Assembly: GCA_026989335.1 (NCBI GenBank)
Contig: JALSJN010000082.1
Span: 1-40,593, forward strand
DNA: 40,593 nucleotides
From: Thiotrichaceae bacterium
Lineage (GTDB): Bacteria; Pseudomonadota; Gammaproteobacteria; Thiotrichales; Thiotrichaceae
Direction of reading: 5' to 3'
Made by a program: the position numbers and the translations under genes. The notes beneath the pieces are model-generated. The model saw nothing but the letters and a program-made list of their open reading frames with translations, made no database searches and had not been told where the DNA came from. This document shows positions 1 to 7,980 of this stretch, piece after piece (position 1 is the first letter of the stretch; each line of letters starts with the position of its first letter).

Positions 1-586
1 TTGCTTTAGCTGAGTGAAAGGCTAACACGCGCTCATGCTCAATTAACCAATGATTAACTTTTGTTTTTAAAACGGGCTTATTATTGTTTGAACGATGCCC
101 TTTACCATGAATAATCCTCACGCAGCAACCTTCAAATTGAACGGCTTCTTGTAAGTAATATAGCAAGATTTGTTTGGCTTGTTTGAGGTTGCAGCCATGT
201 AGATCAAGCTCATCAGATATTCGGTAAGATCCTGTTCGGAGCTTTTTGAAAGCTGACTTTTGGATACCGCTGTGGCAAAAGCTAAGTATTTCTTCAGATT
301 CCACCTCGGTAACTTCTAGCTCATCTGAAAGGGTGTCGTGAACTAGCATCTCCTCTTCAAATAAGGTTTCGTGTTGGTTTTGGCGTGCTTTAAGCTTGGG
401 TTTTACTAAGTCATGGCGGGTGTTATTTTGAGTTAACGGAGCAACGCCTGACATTGCCTCTCGAAAAATGTCAGCTTCACAGGTATCATGCGCCTCATGA
501 ATTTTTGCAGAGCGTTTGGCTATTTTCTCTGCCTTTTGTTGTTTTATGAGTTCCTTTTTTAAGGCTTTGAGTGCTTTTTTATCCAT
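1..586 (-). CDS. Smr-domain protein, C-terminus cut by window edge
   Basis: About 195 codons are present and the 3' end runs off the left edge. The N-terminal part is charged and Lys-rich, followed by the FREAMSGVAPL segment typical of gammaproteobacterial Smr proteins. The Smr domain then begins with DELDLHGCNLKQAK and continues through VRIIHGKGHRS, PVLKTKV and VLAFHSA, which are hallmark blocks of the MutS2/Smr nuclease-like fold. Free-standing Smr proteins are nucleic-acid-binding and often endonucleolytic; the cellular role here is unknown. The ATG lies only 20 bp from the divergent surE ATG, so its promoter must sit inside or beside surE. Probably only about 20 residues are missing. The family call is firm, the function is not. 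Confidence 0.9.
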   Translation of the reverse strand, partial: MDKKALKALKKELIKQQKAEKIAKRSAKIHEAHDTCEADIFREAMSGVAPLTQNNTRHDLVKPKLKARQNQHETLFEEEMLVHDTLSDELEVTEVESEEILSFCHSGIQKSAFKKLRTGSYRISDELDLHGCNLKQAKQILLYYLQEAVQFEGCCVRIIHGKGHRSNNNKPVLKTKVNHWLIEHERVLAFHSAKA

Positions 587-606
587 GTTGATAGATTAAC
601 AAAAAA

Positions 607-1371
607 ATGAATATTTTATTGAGTAATGATGATGGTTTTATCGCCGCAGGTATTAATGTGCTGCGTGATGAGCTTTCTAAGCATAATACGGTACTAACCG
701 TATCGCCTGACCGTGATAGAAGTGGTGCGAGTAACTCATTGACCTTAGAGACACCTTTGCGGATTACCGAGCGAGGTGAGCAGTTTTACAGTGTAAATGG
801 TACACCGACAGATTGCGTACATCTCGCACTGACAGGTTTGTATGATGATAACGTCACGCCAGACATTGTTGTTTCGGGCATCAATGCCGGAGCAAATATG
901 GGGGATGATGTAATTTACTCGGGTACGGTTGCAGCAGCGATGGAAGGGCGTAATTTGGGTTTGCCGGCGATGGCTGTCTCGATGGCATCTTATCAACCCC
1001 AGCATTACAGCAGTGGTGCGCAGGCTGTGATGACGTTGTTAAAGAATCTTTCAGATTTACAATTAGATAATAATGATAGTACCGCTACAATTTTAAATAT
1101 AAATGTACCTGATTTACCTTGGCAAGCTATTAAAGGCTTTCAAGTTACCCGCTTAGGCAAACGGCATAAAGCAGAGCCAGTGATAAAAACCAAAGACCCG
1201 CGTGGTGATGAAATCTATTGGGTAGGCCCTGTGGGAGAAGAGGCGGATGCGGGTGAGGGCACGGACTTTTATGCGATTCAAAATCAATACATTTCAGTGA
1301 CACCACTGCATATAGATTTAACGCGGTATAGCTCGATTGATACATTGGGAGATTGGCTTTGCGCGCTATAA
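607..1371 (+). CDS. surE: 5'/3'-nucleotidase SurE
   Basis: 254 aa, normal family length. SurE is a cytosolic metal-dependent phosphatase that removes phosphate from nucleoside monophosphates and short polyphosphates. The N-terminus has SNDDG with metal ligands D8 and D9. S39 follows in the DRSGAS loop, and the [12 protein letters not shown] block carries N93 as the remaining expected ligand. The [10 protein letters not shown] helix is also conserved. The ATG fits the family start exactly, although no clear ribosome binding site precedes it. It heads a surE-pcm operon and is followed after 35 bp by the preferred pcm ATG. Confidence 0.97.
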   Translation: MNILLSNDDGFIAAGINVLRDELSKHNTVLTVSPDRDRSGASNSLTLETPLRITERGEQFYSVNGTPTDCVHLALTGLYDDNVTPDIVVSGINAGANMGDDVIYSGTVAAAMEGRNLGLPAMAVSMASYQPQHYSSGAQAVMTLLKNLSDLQLDNNDSTATILNINVPDLPWQAIKGFQVTRLGKRHKAEPVIKTKDPRGDEIYWVGPVGEEADAGEGTDFYAIQNQYISVTPLHIDLTRYSSIDTLGDWLCAL

Positions 1372-1406
1372 ATAGCATTACCGAGCAAGATATTAAAGGC
1401 GTTGGG

Positions 1407-2042
1407 ATGACTTCACAACGAACTCGTGATCGCTTAATTTCGCGTTTAAAACAAAAGGGTATTAAAAATGTGCAAGTATTGCGGGTAATGAGTTTAGTGC
1501 CTCGTCATTTATTTGTTGATGAGGCGATGGCAACTCGCGCTTACGAAGATGCTTCTTTTCCTATTGGCCACGGGCAAACCATCTCACAACCTTTTATAGT
1601 GGCGCGAATGACAGAGCTGTTACTAGAAAGTGGCCCACTCGACTATGTGTTGGAAGTGGGAACAGGTTCTGCTTACCAAGCAGCTGTATTAGGTGGCTTA
1701 GTTAAAGATTTACATACCGTCGAAGTGATACCAGAGCTTTATCGGCAGGGTCGTGATTTGTTGTACAAACTTGGCTACCGTAATATACGCACCCATTTAG
1801 GTGACGGTAGTTGGGGCTGGCAAGAGGCTGCACCGTATGATGCAATTATGGTAACTGCGGCACCGGATGAAATTCCTAATGCGCTGATTCAACAGTTAAA
1901 AATAGGTGGGCGTTTGGTGATTCCAGTGGGTGCTCAAAAGAGTGAGCAGACTTTACAACTCGTGACGCGTACCAGCGATGCTAAGTATTCTGTAGAGAAT
2001 TTTGAATCTGTAGTTTTTGTGCCTTTGGTAAGCTCAAGTTAA
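1407..2042 (+). CDS. pcm: Protein-L-isoaspartate O-methyltransferase
   Basis: 211 aa with the start chosen here. It repairs damaged proteins by SAM-dependent methylation of L-isoaspartyl residues in the cytosol. The motifs LPIGHGQTISQP-type (here FPIGHGQTISQPF), VLEVGTGSAYQAAVL (SAM-binding motif I), HLGDGSWGW and DAIMVTAAPDEIP match the PCMT family, and it ends with VVFVPLV as in E. coli Pcm. The ATG giving MTSQRTRDRL agrees with other gammaproteobacterial Pcm proteins and has an AAAGG-like site upstream. A TTG at 1353 would extend it by 18 residues and overlap surE by 19 bp. Pairing with surE is a classical arrangement. Confidence 0.95.
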   Translation: MTSQRTRDRLISRLKQKGIKNVQVLRVMSLVPRHLFVDEAMATRAYEDASFPIGHGQTISQPFIVARMTELLLESGPLDYVLEVGTGSAYQAAVLGGLVKDLHTVEVIPELYRQGRDLLYKLGYRNIRTHLGDGSWGWQEAAPYDAIMVTAAPDEIPNALIQQLKIGGRLVIPVGAQKSEQTLQLVTRTSDAKYSVENFESVVFVPLVSSS

Positions 2043-2092
2043 GTAACTTTACGGTATCATGATGGCTAATTCCAACTGAAACCTAATCTCCT

Positions 2093-2566
2093 ATGAACGA
2101 TTACATTTATTCAATTATCTTAAGCATGATGCCAATTTTTGAGCTGCGCGGGGGGATTCCTTATGCGCTACTCAATGGTATTAATCCTGTGACTGCCTAC
2201 TTGATGTGTGTGGCGGCGAATCTTTTGGCGTTTCCTTTTGTATATTTATTTATGGGTTTTTTCCATGATTTATTTAGTAAAATGGATTGGTATGCCAACC
2301 TATTTGAAAAAATCGTAGTGCGCACGCGTAGTAAAGTAGGCGATAACTTAGAAAAGTGGGGGTTTTGGGGGTTAATGGTTTTTGTAATGATTCCATTACC
2401 CGTAACAGGTGCTTATACAGGTAGCTTTGCAGCATGGGTATTTGGTATTGAAAAACGTAAAGGTTTCTTGGCGGTATCCTTAGGTGTGGTTATATCGGGG
2501 CTTATTGTGACCGCAATTGTGTTATCGGGTACAGAGGTATTAAGTTTTTTACTGAAAAAAGTATAA
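2093..2566 (+). CDS. Small multidrug export family membrane protein (PF06695/COG2426)
   Basis: 157 aa, about four hydrophobic segments, with the family signatures FELRGGIPYA near the N-terminus and MIPLPVTGAYTGS in the middle. This matches the 'putative small multi-drug export protein' family; transport function is only inferred from the family name and the real substrate is unknown. It starts 50 bp after pcm on the same strand and probably belongs to the surE-pcm transcript. Other gammaproteobacteria often have a small membrane protein at this position between pcm and nlpD. Confidence 0.85.
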   Translation: MNDYIYSIILSMMPIFELRGGIPYALLNGINPVTAYLMCVAANLLAFPFVYLFMGFFHDLFSKMDWYANLFEKIVVRTRSKVGDNLEKWGFWGLMVFVMIPLPVTGAYTGSFAAWVFGIEKRKGFLAVSLGVVISGLIVTAIVLSGTEVLSFLLKKV

Positions 2567-2699
2567 AAAAACCTTTAAAATTAGATGGTTTGGATTAAAA
2601 TATCAAAAACTAATGCTGTAAAAGAGTGCAAATCAGTATTGTTTTGTGATATAAACTGCAAGTTACAGTATGTTGCTCGTGTAAGTGGCACCTATTGTA

Positions 2700-2860
2700 A
2701 ACAGGGCTTATGAATAGTTGGGACTATTCATTGAAAATTTGGGGTTATGGGGATAATTCTTTAAGTACTTTATTATTATCTAGTTTGATAATTTCTAAAT
2801 ACTTAACACCAATGTTTATCTACATTGGTTCTCTCGATACCTGATACAAACAAACTAAAA
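2700..2860 (+). promoter_or_regulatory. Structured leader upstream of the LysM lipoprotein gene
   Basis: The nearly 300-bp gap from 2567 contains no gene. It holds two perfect hairpins: a 9-bp stem (ATGAATAGT, loop TGGG, ACTATTCAT) at 2710-2731 and an 8-bp stem (ACCAATGT, loop TTATCT, ACATTGGT) at 2808-2829. A weaker pairing joins TAAGTACTT at about 2762-2770 to AAATACTTA at about 2796-2804. The last hairpin ends about 45 nt before the ribosome binding site. This may be a regulatory 5' UTR or a transcription factor site; no known riboswitch class is recognised. Confidence 0.35.
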
Positions 2861-2887
2861 TAAATGGATGAATCGAAGGTGTTTTTT

Positions 2888-3715
2888 ATGGATAAGAAAA
2901 TTAAATTATTAGTGATTACGTCGTTAGTAGCTTTAATGGCAACAGGCTGTAGTCGTTTTAGAGGTGGCGGAGCTGCCGCTGATGGGGATGCCTTTGAAGG
3001 TGGTGGGTCATCACAAGCAAGTGGTGGAAGCCAAGTAAGAAGTGATGATGGCGGTAGCCGCCGTCGTGGTTTATTTAGCCAGCAACGTGCATCAACTTGT
3101 GCGCCTTGTGCAGCAAATGCGACAAGAGCAACAGCTACTGCACAAGCGCCACGTGTTTATAAGCCAGCAGCCCCAAGACCTTATCGAGCACCAGCAGCAA
3201 CTAAGCCTTATCGTCCAGCGGGTCAGCATTCACAGCAATGGTATGTAGACCGTTGGAAGCGTCAACAGCAACAAGGTGGTGGCGGACAACCACGAGCGCA
3301 GCAACAAAATACAAACTATGATACGGGTACTAATGCAACATACTATGATTATAGTTCTGCCGGTAGAACGAATAAAACAGGCGCAGCTGCAAATACTAGT
3401 ACATCAACAACCAACGTAAGTACTAGCAATAAAAGTATTTACACGGGTAGCTATCAGCAGAAAACCTATAAGCCTTATAACCCAACAACGTACTCAGGTG
3501 GTAGCTCTGCATCAACGAACACCAATACGACCTATGTCAGTAGCAGTAATGGCGGTGGTAAATCTAACGGTAAGACTTATATCGTAAAGAAAGGCGATAC
3601 CGTTTTTGAAATTATGCGCCAAACAGGTGTTTACTGGAAAGATATTATCAAGTTAAATAATCTACAGGCTCCGGCTTATACCATTAGCCCAGGCCAAGCG
3701 ATTCGTTTGAAGTAG
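2888..3715 (+). CDS. LysM-domain lipoprotein, NlpD-like without peptidase domain
   Basis: 275 aa. The signal peptide MDKKIKLLVITSLVALMATG is followed by the lipobox cysteine C21, so it is a lipoprotein. A long low-complexity Gly/Ser/Thr/Asn/Gln-rich linker with a CAPC motif leads to one C-terminal LysM domain (TYIVKKGDTVFEIMRQTGV to SPGQAIRLK), which should bind peptidoglycan. The start at 2888 is preferred over the in-frame ATG at 2864 because a GAAGG site precedes it. Its position after surE-pcm is where nlpD stands in relatives, but the M23/LytM domain of NlpD is absent, and no rpoS follows. A terminator lies 27 bp downstream. Role: probably envelope-peptidoglycan tethering; amidase activation is not expected without LytM. 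Confidence 0.8.
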   Translation: MDKKIKLLVITSLVALMATGCSRFRGGGAAADGDAFEGGGSSQASGGSQVRSDDGGSRRRGLFSQQRASTCAPCAANATRATATAQAPRVYKPAAPRPYRAPAATKPYRPAGQHSQQWYVDRWKRQQQQGGGGQPRAQQQNTNYDTGTNATYYDYSSAGRTNKTGAAANTSTSTTNVSTSNKSIYTGSYQQKTYKPYNPTTYSGGSSASTNTNTTYVSSSNGGGKSNGKTYIVKKGDTVFEIMRQTGVYWKDIIKLNNLQAPAYTISPGQAIRLK

Positions 3716-3742
3716 TTTTATACTTCGAGTTGCCAATAAAAA

Positions 3743-3767
3743 AGCCCTCAGATGAGGGCTTTTTTAT
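3743..3767. terminator. Bidirectional rho-independent terminator
   Basis: Perfect 8-bp stem AGCCCTCA / TGAGGGCT with a 2-nt loop, flanked by an A-run on the left and a T-run on the right. It sits between the convergent LysM lipoprotein gene and the TlpA-like gene and can serve both. Confidence 0.9.
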
Positions 3768-3791
3768 TGCTCGTACTTTAATCGTTAAGCA

Positions 3792-4358
3792 TTACTTTTC
3801 TTTAATGAAATTTTGCGGATTAACATTGAAATCCAAGTCATCATAAGTAATCAAGCCCACATACTTATCGATAATTTCACCCTGCGGGTTGATAATATAA
3901 CTGGTTGGGATTGCTATAACCACGCCGAACGCGAGTAGCGTACTTTCTTGTGCGGGAATTAAAGGGTAGGTAATATCAAGCTCTTTTTTAAATGCTTTGA
4001 TTGATGCATTATCGGAGCCCCCTGCATCCATGCCCAGTACCACAAACTTAGATTTATTCTTGCGGTAGAACTCTTCGATATCAGGTATTTCTGCACGACA
4101 AGGAGGGCAATAAGTTGCCCAATAATTAACTAAAATCCATTTACCTTTGTAGTCACTAAATTTGTGAGTAACACCTTGCATATCATAGAATGAAAAGTCC
4201 CTAACTTGATTGTAAGGCACTTTCTTTTCTGTTGTAGTTACTTTGGGTGCTGGCTTGACAGTAGGTTTAGATTCAACCTTTGCAGTGTCTGCATAAACAG
4301 TAGTGAAACTGGATAGAAGCGTTAATGCTAGCGTACTTAATAATTGTTGTTTTTTCAT
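3792..4358 (-). CDS. Periplasmic TlpA/ResA-type thioredoxin-like protein
   Basis: 188 aa with a Sec signal peptide (cleavage probably after VYA near residue 23), a Lys/Pro/Thr-rich linker to about residue 46, and an AhpC/TSA-Redoxin-type thioredoxin fold. The active site WATYCPPC is at residues 80-87 with C84 and C87, and the cis-Pro region is AIPTSYIINPQG. Such proteins exchange disulfides in the periplasm. It stands alone, convergent with the LysM lipoprotein gene; the dedicated cytochrome maturation member (ccmG) is elsewhere in the window. The partner is unknown. No strong ribosome binding site is visible before the ATG. Confidence 0.88.
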   Translation of the reverse strand: MKKQQLLSTLALTLLSSFTTVYADTAKVESKPTVKPAPKVTTTEKKVPYNQVRDFSFYDMQGVTHKFSDYKGKWILVNYWATYCPPCRAEIPDIEEFYRKNKSKFVVLGMDAGGSDNASIKAFKKELDITYPLIPAQESTLLAFGVVIAIPTSYIINPQGEIIDKYVGLITYDDLDFNVNPQNFIKEK

Positions 4359-4436
4359 ACAGCGATGCTCGCTTATAATGACCTAAAATACAAGTTAACT
4401 ATAAAAAGAGAGTGATTATTGTTAGCATGGTTAGTT

Positions 4437-4615
4437 AAGGAAACTCTGAATAACCTAGCTGAGTTCTGGCGTTGCCCCGTAGGGCGAGCTTACAAGGCAT
4501 CAATTTCGTTGTTGTGATTTTTTTACGAAGGGTAACCATTCTCAAAAAATACGCCTAGGACTTGATGCCTTGTAAACCCGCAGAATTCAACTAGCGTTAT
4601 TCAAGAGGTTCCTTT
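4437..4615. repeat. MITE-like long inverted repeat, about 175 bp
   Basis: The ends are imperfect inverted repeats: the left begins AGGAAACTCTGAATAAC and the reverse complement of the right begins AGGAACCTCTTGAATAAC. Similarity continues for about 50 bp and includes a perfect 14-bp pair, TTACAAGGCATCAA (4490-4503) and TTGATGCCTTGTAA (4562-4575). The element could start at 4438 and end at 4613, with TTA on both sides as a possible target duplication. It has no coding capacity. It fills the gap between the TlpA-like gene and arsC. Family not identified. Confidence 0.65.
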
Positions 4616-4641
4616 AGGTCTTTTTTAAAAGGAAGGAAAAA

Positions 4642-4995
4642 ATGTCAGATAAAGTTACTATTTACCATAATCCGCGTTGCTCAAAATCAAGAGCTGCAAT
4701 GGAGCTTTTAAGCGATAAAGGTATTGAAACAGAGGTTGTTAAATACTTAGAAACTCCACCTGATCGAACGACCTTAATTGATTTATTGGATATGCTAGGG
4801 CTAGAGCCACGCGATTTGATGCGCAAGGGCGAAGCAGAGTACAAGGATAATAATCTAGCTGATGAAAGCTTAAGTGATGATGACTTAGTGGATGCGTTGA
4901 TAAAACACCCAAGACTTTTAGAGCGCCCGATTGTGGTTAAAGATGGTCAGGCAGCGATTGGTCGCCCTATAGAAAACATTATAGAAATCCTTTGA
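4642..4995 (+). CDS. arsC: ArsC-family glutaredoxin-dependent arsenate reductase
   Basis: 117 aa, normal size. It has the thioredoxin-like ArsC fold with the active-site signature IYHNPRCSKSR, catalytic C13, and the later blocks LMRKGEAEYK and LLERPIVVKDG ending in IGRPIENI. The family reduces arsenate to arsenite with glutathione/glutaredoxin. No arsB or arsR is nearby, so a housekeeping role in the arsC-wrbA-DUF2069 set, common in gammaproteobacteria, is as likely as arsenic resistance. A strong AAGGAAGG site precedes the ATG. Its promoter must lie inside or just beside the MITE-like repeat. Confidence 0.92.
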   Translation: MSDKVTIYHNPRCSKSRAAMELLSDKGIETEVVKYLETPPDRTTLIDLLDMLGLEPRDLMRKGEAEYKDNNLADESLSDDDLVDALIKHPRLLERPIVVKDGQAAIGRPIENIIEIL

Positions 4996-5019
4996 TTACT
5001 TTTTGTTTTCTTTGGCTAA

Positions 5020-5624
<605 letters not shown>

Positions 5625-5625
<1 letters not shown>

Positions 5626-5990
5626 TGGATATTACCATTTTTTGGCGTGCCTTAGCGGGTATAGGAATTGCTGGGTTAGTTATCTTAAGCATTGTTTGGA
5701 ATGGTTGGTTAACGCCCGTACAAGATATTCCTCGGTCTATTGAAATAGCATTACTGGTGACACCTTTACTGTTTTTTGTACGTGGTGTTTTTAGAGGAAA
5801 TAGGGATACGTTTATTGGCGTGATGTTGCTTGCATTTGTTTATATGCTTTTAGGTATTTGGTATGCCTTTTCAGCAACTGAATCAGTTTATGGCATCATT
5901 ATGTTGGCTTTAAGTTTGTGTTTGTTTTTTGGTAGTTTATTGAATGTGTGGATATTGGATAAGCGAGACAAAGAGAAAATTAATAGCTAA
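5625..5990 (+). CDS. DUF2069 membrane protein
   Basis: 121 aa, about four transmembrane helices, matching the DUF2069 pattern: a central PLLFFVRGVFRGNRDTF segment and the LYxL-type helix here written VYMLLGIWYAF. Function is unknown. The family repeatedly follows wrbA in gammaproteobacteria, and here it is translationally coupled to it by a one-base overlap. The short C-terminal tail is basic and cytosolic. Confidence 0.85.
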
Positions 5991-6049
5991 ACTTATATTT
6001 TTATAGTAAATATAAGAATAAATAGTTTATGCTTATAAAAGAGGGTTTA

Positions 6050-6697
6050 ATGTCTGATTATAAAGATAATCAATATGTTATCTTGGTTGATATTGCTGAT
6101 AAGCCACTATCGAACAAAGAGTTAATGCTCAAAAAAAGTCGTTTAAAATCTGTGTTTATTAGTAATTTGAGTTTTATTTTTGCTCTTATTGTTTTAGGGG
6201 TCGCTGTTACCCTTCGTGCTTTCATGTTGGGTTATGATAAAGAGCATGAACTTTTCAATATTAGTCTATATGTTGGCATATGGTTTGGTCTTTTTACAGG
6301 TTTAATGATTGATGGGAATTCAAAACGAAAATCACAACTAGTTATAGTCGCCGTTCTAATTAGCGCCTCATCAGGTTTGTTTGCTTCGATGCTAGTCATG
6401 TTAATTATTGGGCAAACAACTGTTTGGATCACAAGTATTAATATTTTAGCAAGCGCATTGGCTTGTATGTGGGTGCTTACTCGCTATGACGAAGTGCTAA
6501 AAGGACTTGAATCTACCTATTATGTTGATGAAAAGCAGTTCATCTACATAAGAAAAGCATCATCATATTTTAAAGAACTTTATGCTTTTAGCGAAAAAAT
6601 TATTGCGGAAGATAGGTTGCCTTTAGCGAGTGAATATTGGGCGTATAGGGATTGGGTTAAAAACAAAGCTAGATCAAATGAAGTGATAAATAAGTGA
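6050..6697 (+). CDS. Hypothetical multi-pass membrane protein
   Basis: 215 aa with the start chosen here. Not recognised. A cytosolic N-terminus of about 35 residues is followed by hydrophobic segments around VFISNLSFIFALIVLGVAV, LFNISLYVGIWFGLFTGLM, LVIVAVLISASSGLFASML and VWITSINILASALACMWVL. A soluble C-terminal tail of about 65 residues is rich in aromatic and charged residues. The ATG at 6050 is favoured over 6029 because AAGAGGG lies directly upstream at good spacing. It is followed 7 bp later by another small membrane protein gene, so the two probably form a pair. Confidence 0.7.
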   Translation: MSDYKDNQYVILVDIADKPLSNKELMLKKSRLKSVFISNLSFIFALIVLGVAVTLRAFMLGYDKEHELFNISLYVGIWFGLFTGLMIDGNSKRKSQLVIVAVLISASSGLFASMLVMLIIGQTTVWITSINILASALACMWVLTRYDEVLKGLESTYYVDEKQFIYIRKASSYFKELYAFSEKIIAEDRLPLASEYWAYRDWVKNKARSNEVINK

Positions 6698-6704
6698 GGT
6701 AAAA

Positions 6705-6995
6705 ATGGGAGTTGCAAAAGGTTTGGCAGTTTTGGGTGTTGTCTTAGTAGGGCTTGGTTTATTCGCTACGGTCTTTTATCAATCAGGGTTGTTGCAAAAA
6801 ATGCAGCAAGAGAATAATGCACTTTCACTGAAAGCTTTTACTGCAACACCCGCAACGTCATCAAAGGGTGAGCAAACCACTCCATTGTCTAACCCTAATG
6901 GTGATACAGTAATAGCAATTATTCAGCACCACCGACCACTGGAAAATGAAATCTTACAGGCGTTAGATCAAGGTGCGTTTGAGAGTGAATTTTAA
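6705..6995 (+). CDS. Hypothetical single-pass membrane protein
   Basis: 96 aa. One N-terminal transmembrane helix or uncleaved signal anchor (residues 5-27), a short coiled segment (LLQKMQQENNAL) and a Thr/Ser/Pro-rich tail. A GAGG site 5 bp before the ATG supports translation. It lies 7 bp after the preceding membrane protein gene and ends 6 bp before the stop of convergent rluB. No family recognised; it could be a small envelope partner of the upstream protein. Confidence 0.6.
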   Translation: MGVAKGLAVLGVVLVGLGLFATVFYQSGLLQKMQQENNALSLKAFTATPATSSKGEQTTPLSNPNGDTVIAIIQHHRPLENEILQALDQGAFESEF

Positions 6996-7001
6996 ACTTA
7001 C

Positions 7002-7850
7002 CTAGCGACGTTTCTGTTTCGATTTTTTAATGGCTTTACTGCCATATTTAAATTTTCGGTCACGTTCTTTGCGGCTGGAATATTCGGTTTTAGATAAGAA
7101 GTTTTCTTCATCCAATTCAAGTTTTACACGTTCATACAAAACGCGCATGGCGCGCACGTTTAAGTTTTCATAATTACCTGGCTTGAGCGAGCGTTTTAGC
7201 TCGATTCCACCGTAGCTAATACGTCGTAGGCGACTTACAGTTAAATCTTGCGATTCCCACAAACGTCGTACTTCTCGGTTTCTGCCTTCATTAAGCGCGA
7301 CATTGTACCAACGGTTAGCGCCTTCGCCCCCTGCAAAAGTGATGCGGGTGAACTTTGCTTTGCCGTCTTCTAGCATCACGCCGGTAGTTAATTTTTCCAG
7401 TATTTCGTCAGTCACCTTGCCTAAGATGCGTGATGAATATTGGCGCTCAATCTCATAGGAAGGGTGCATCAAACGATTGGCAAGTTCACCATCGGTAGTG
7501 AAGAGCATTAAGCCATCAGTATTAATATCTAAACGGCCAACTTGAATCCAACGACCACTGCTTAACTTGGGGAGCTTATCGAAAACAGTAGGGCGGCCTT
7601 CGGGATCATTACGCGAACAAATTTCACCAATTTTTTTATGATAGAGCAGCACTTGTGGCTTTGCTTTTAATTTAGTTGCAAGTTTTAAGATTTGCCCACG
7701 AAGCACGACTTTATCGGTTTCCTCTATGGCTTGCCCAGTCGTTGCAACAACACCATTAACAGTAACATCACCTGCCTTTACCCAGCGTTCAATTTCTCGA
7801 CGAGAGCCGTAACCTGCACGGGAAAGTATTTTTTGTATGCGTTCAGCCAT
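7002..7850 (-). CDS. rluB: 23S rRNA pseudouridine(2605) synthase RluB
   Basis: 282 aa. N-terminal S4 RNA-binding domain (MAERIQKILSRAGYGSRREIE, about residues 1-60) followed by the RsuA/RluB/RluE/RluF catalytic domain. The catalytic block GRLDINTDGLMLFTTDG places the Asp at D108, close to D110 of E. coli RluB, and RNREVRRLWES is the second conserved block. A Lys/Arg-rich C-terminal tail is typical for RluB. It isomerises a uridine in helix 90 region of 23S rRNA by family knowledge. RluB is preferred to RluE/F because of the length and the S4 domain plus basic tail. Confidence 0.9.
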   Translation of the reverse strand: MAERIQKILSRAGYGSRREIERWVKAGDVTVNGVVATTGQAIEETDKVVLRGQILKLATKLKAKPQVLLYHKKIGEICSRNDPEGRPTVFDKLPKLSSGRWIQVGRLDINTDGLMLFTTDGELANRLMHPSYEIERQYSSRILGKVTDEILEKLTTGVMLEDGKAKFTRITFAGGEGANRWYNVALNEGRNREVRRLWESQDLTVSRLRRISYGGIELKRSLKPGNYENLNVRAMRVLYERVKLELDEENFLSKTEYSSRKERDRKFKYGSKAIKKSKQKRR

Positions 7851-7980
7851 TTGTTTTTAGGAACGTGGGTGGAAGAAATTATACACGTTCCTTACCTCTA
7901 TAAAATTAACATAAATCATACAGAACAGGTGTGGGCGGGTATATAGTTAATCGAGTTTAATCAACCATTGGAGATTACCT

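Noticed and set aside
4642-4995. An arsenic resistance operon
   Set aside because: No arsR, arsB or acr3 is present; the neighbours wrbA and DUF2069 form a common housekeeping arrangement.
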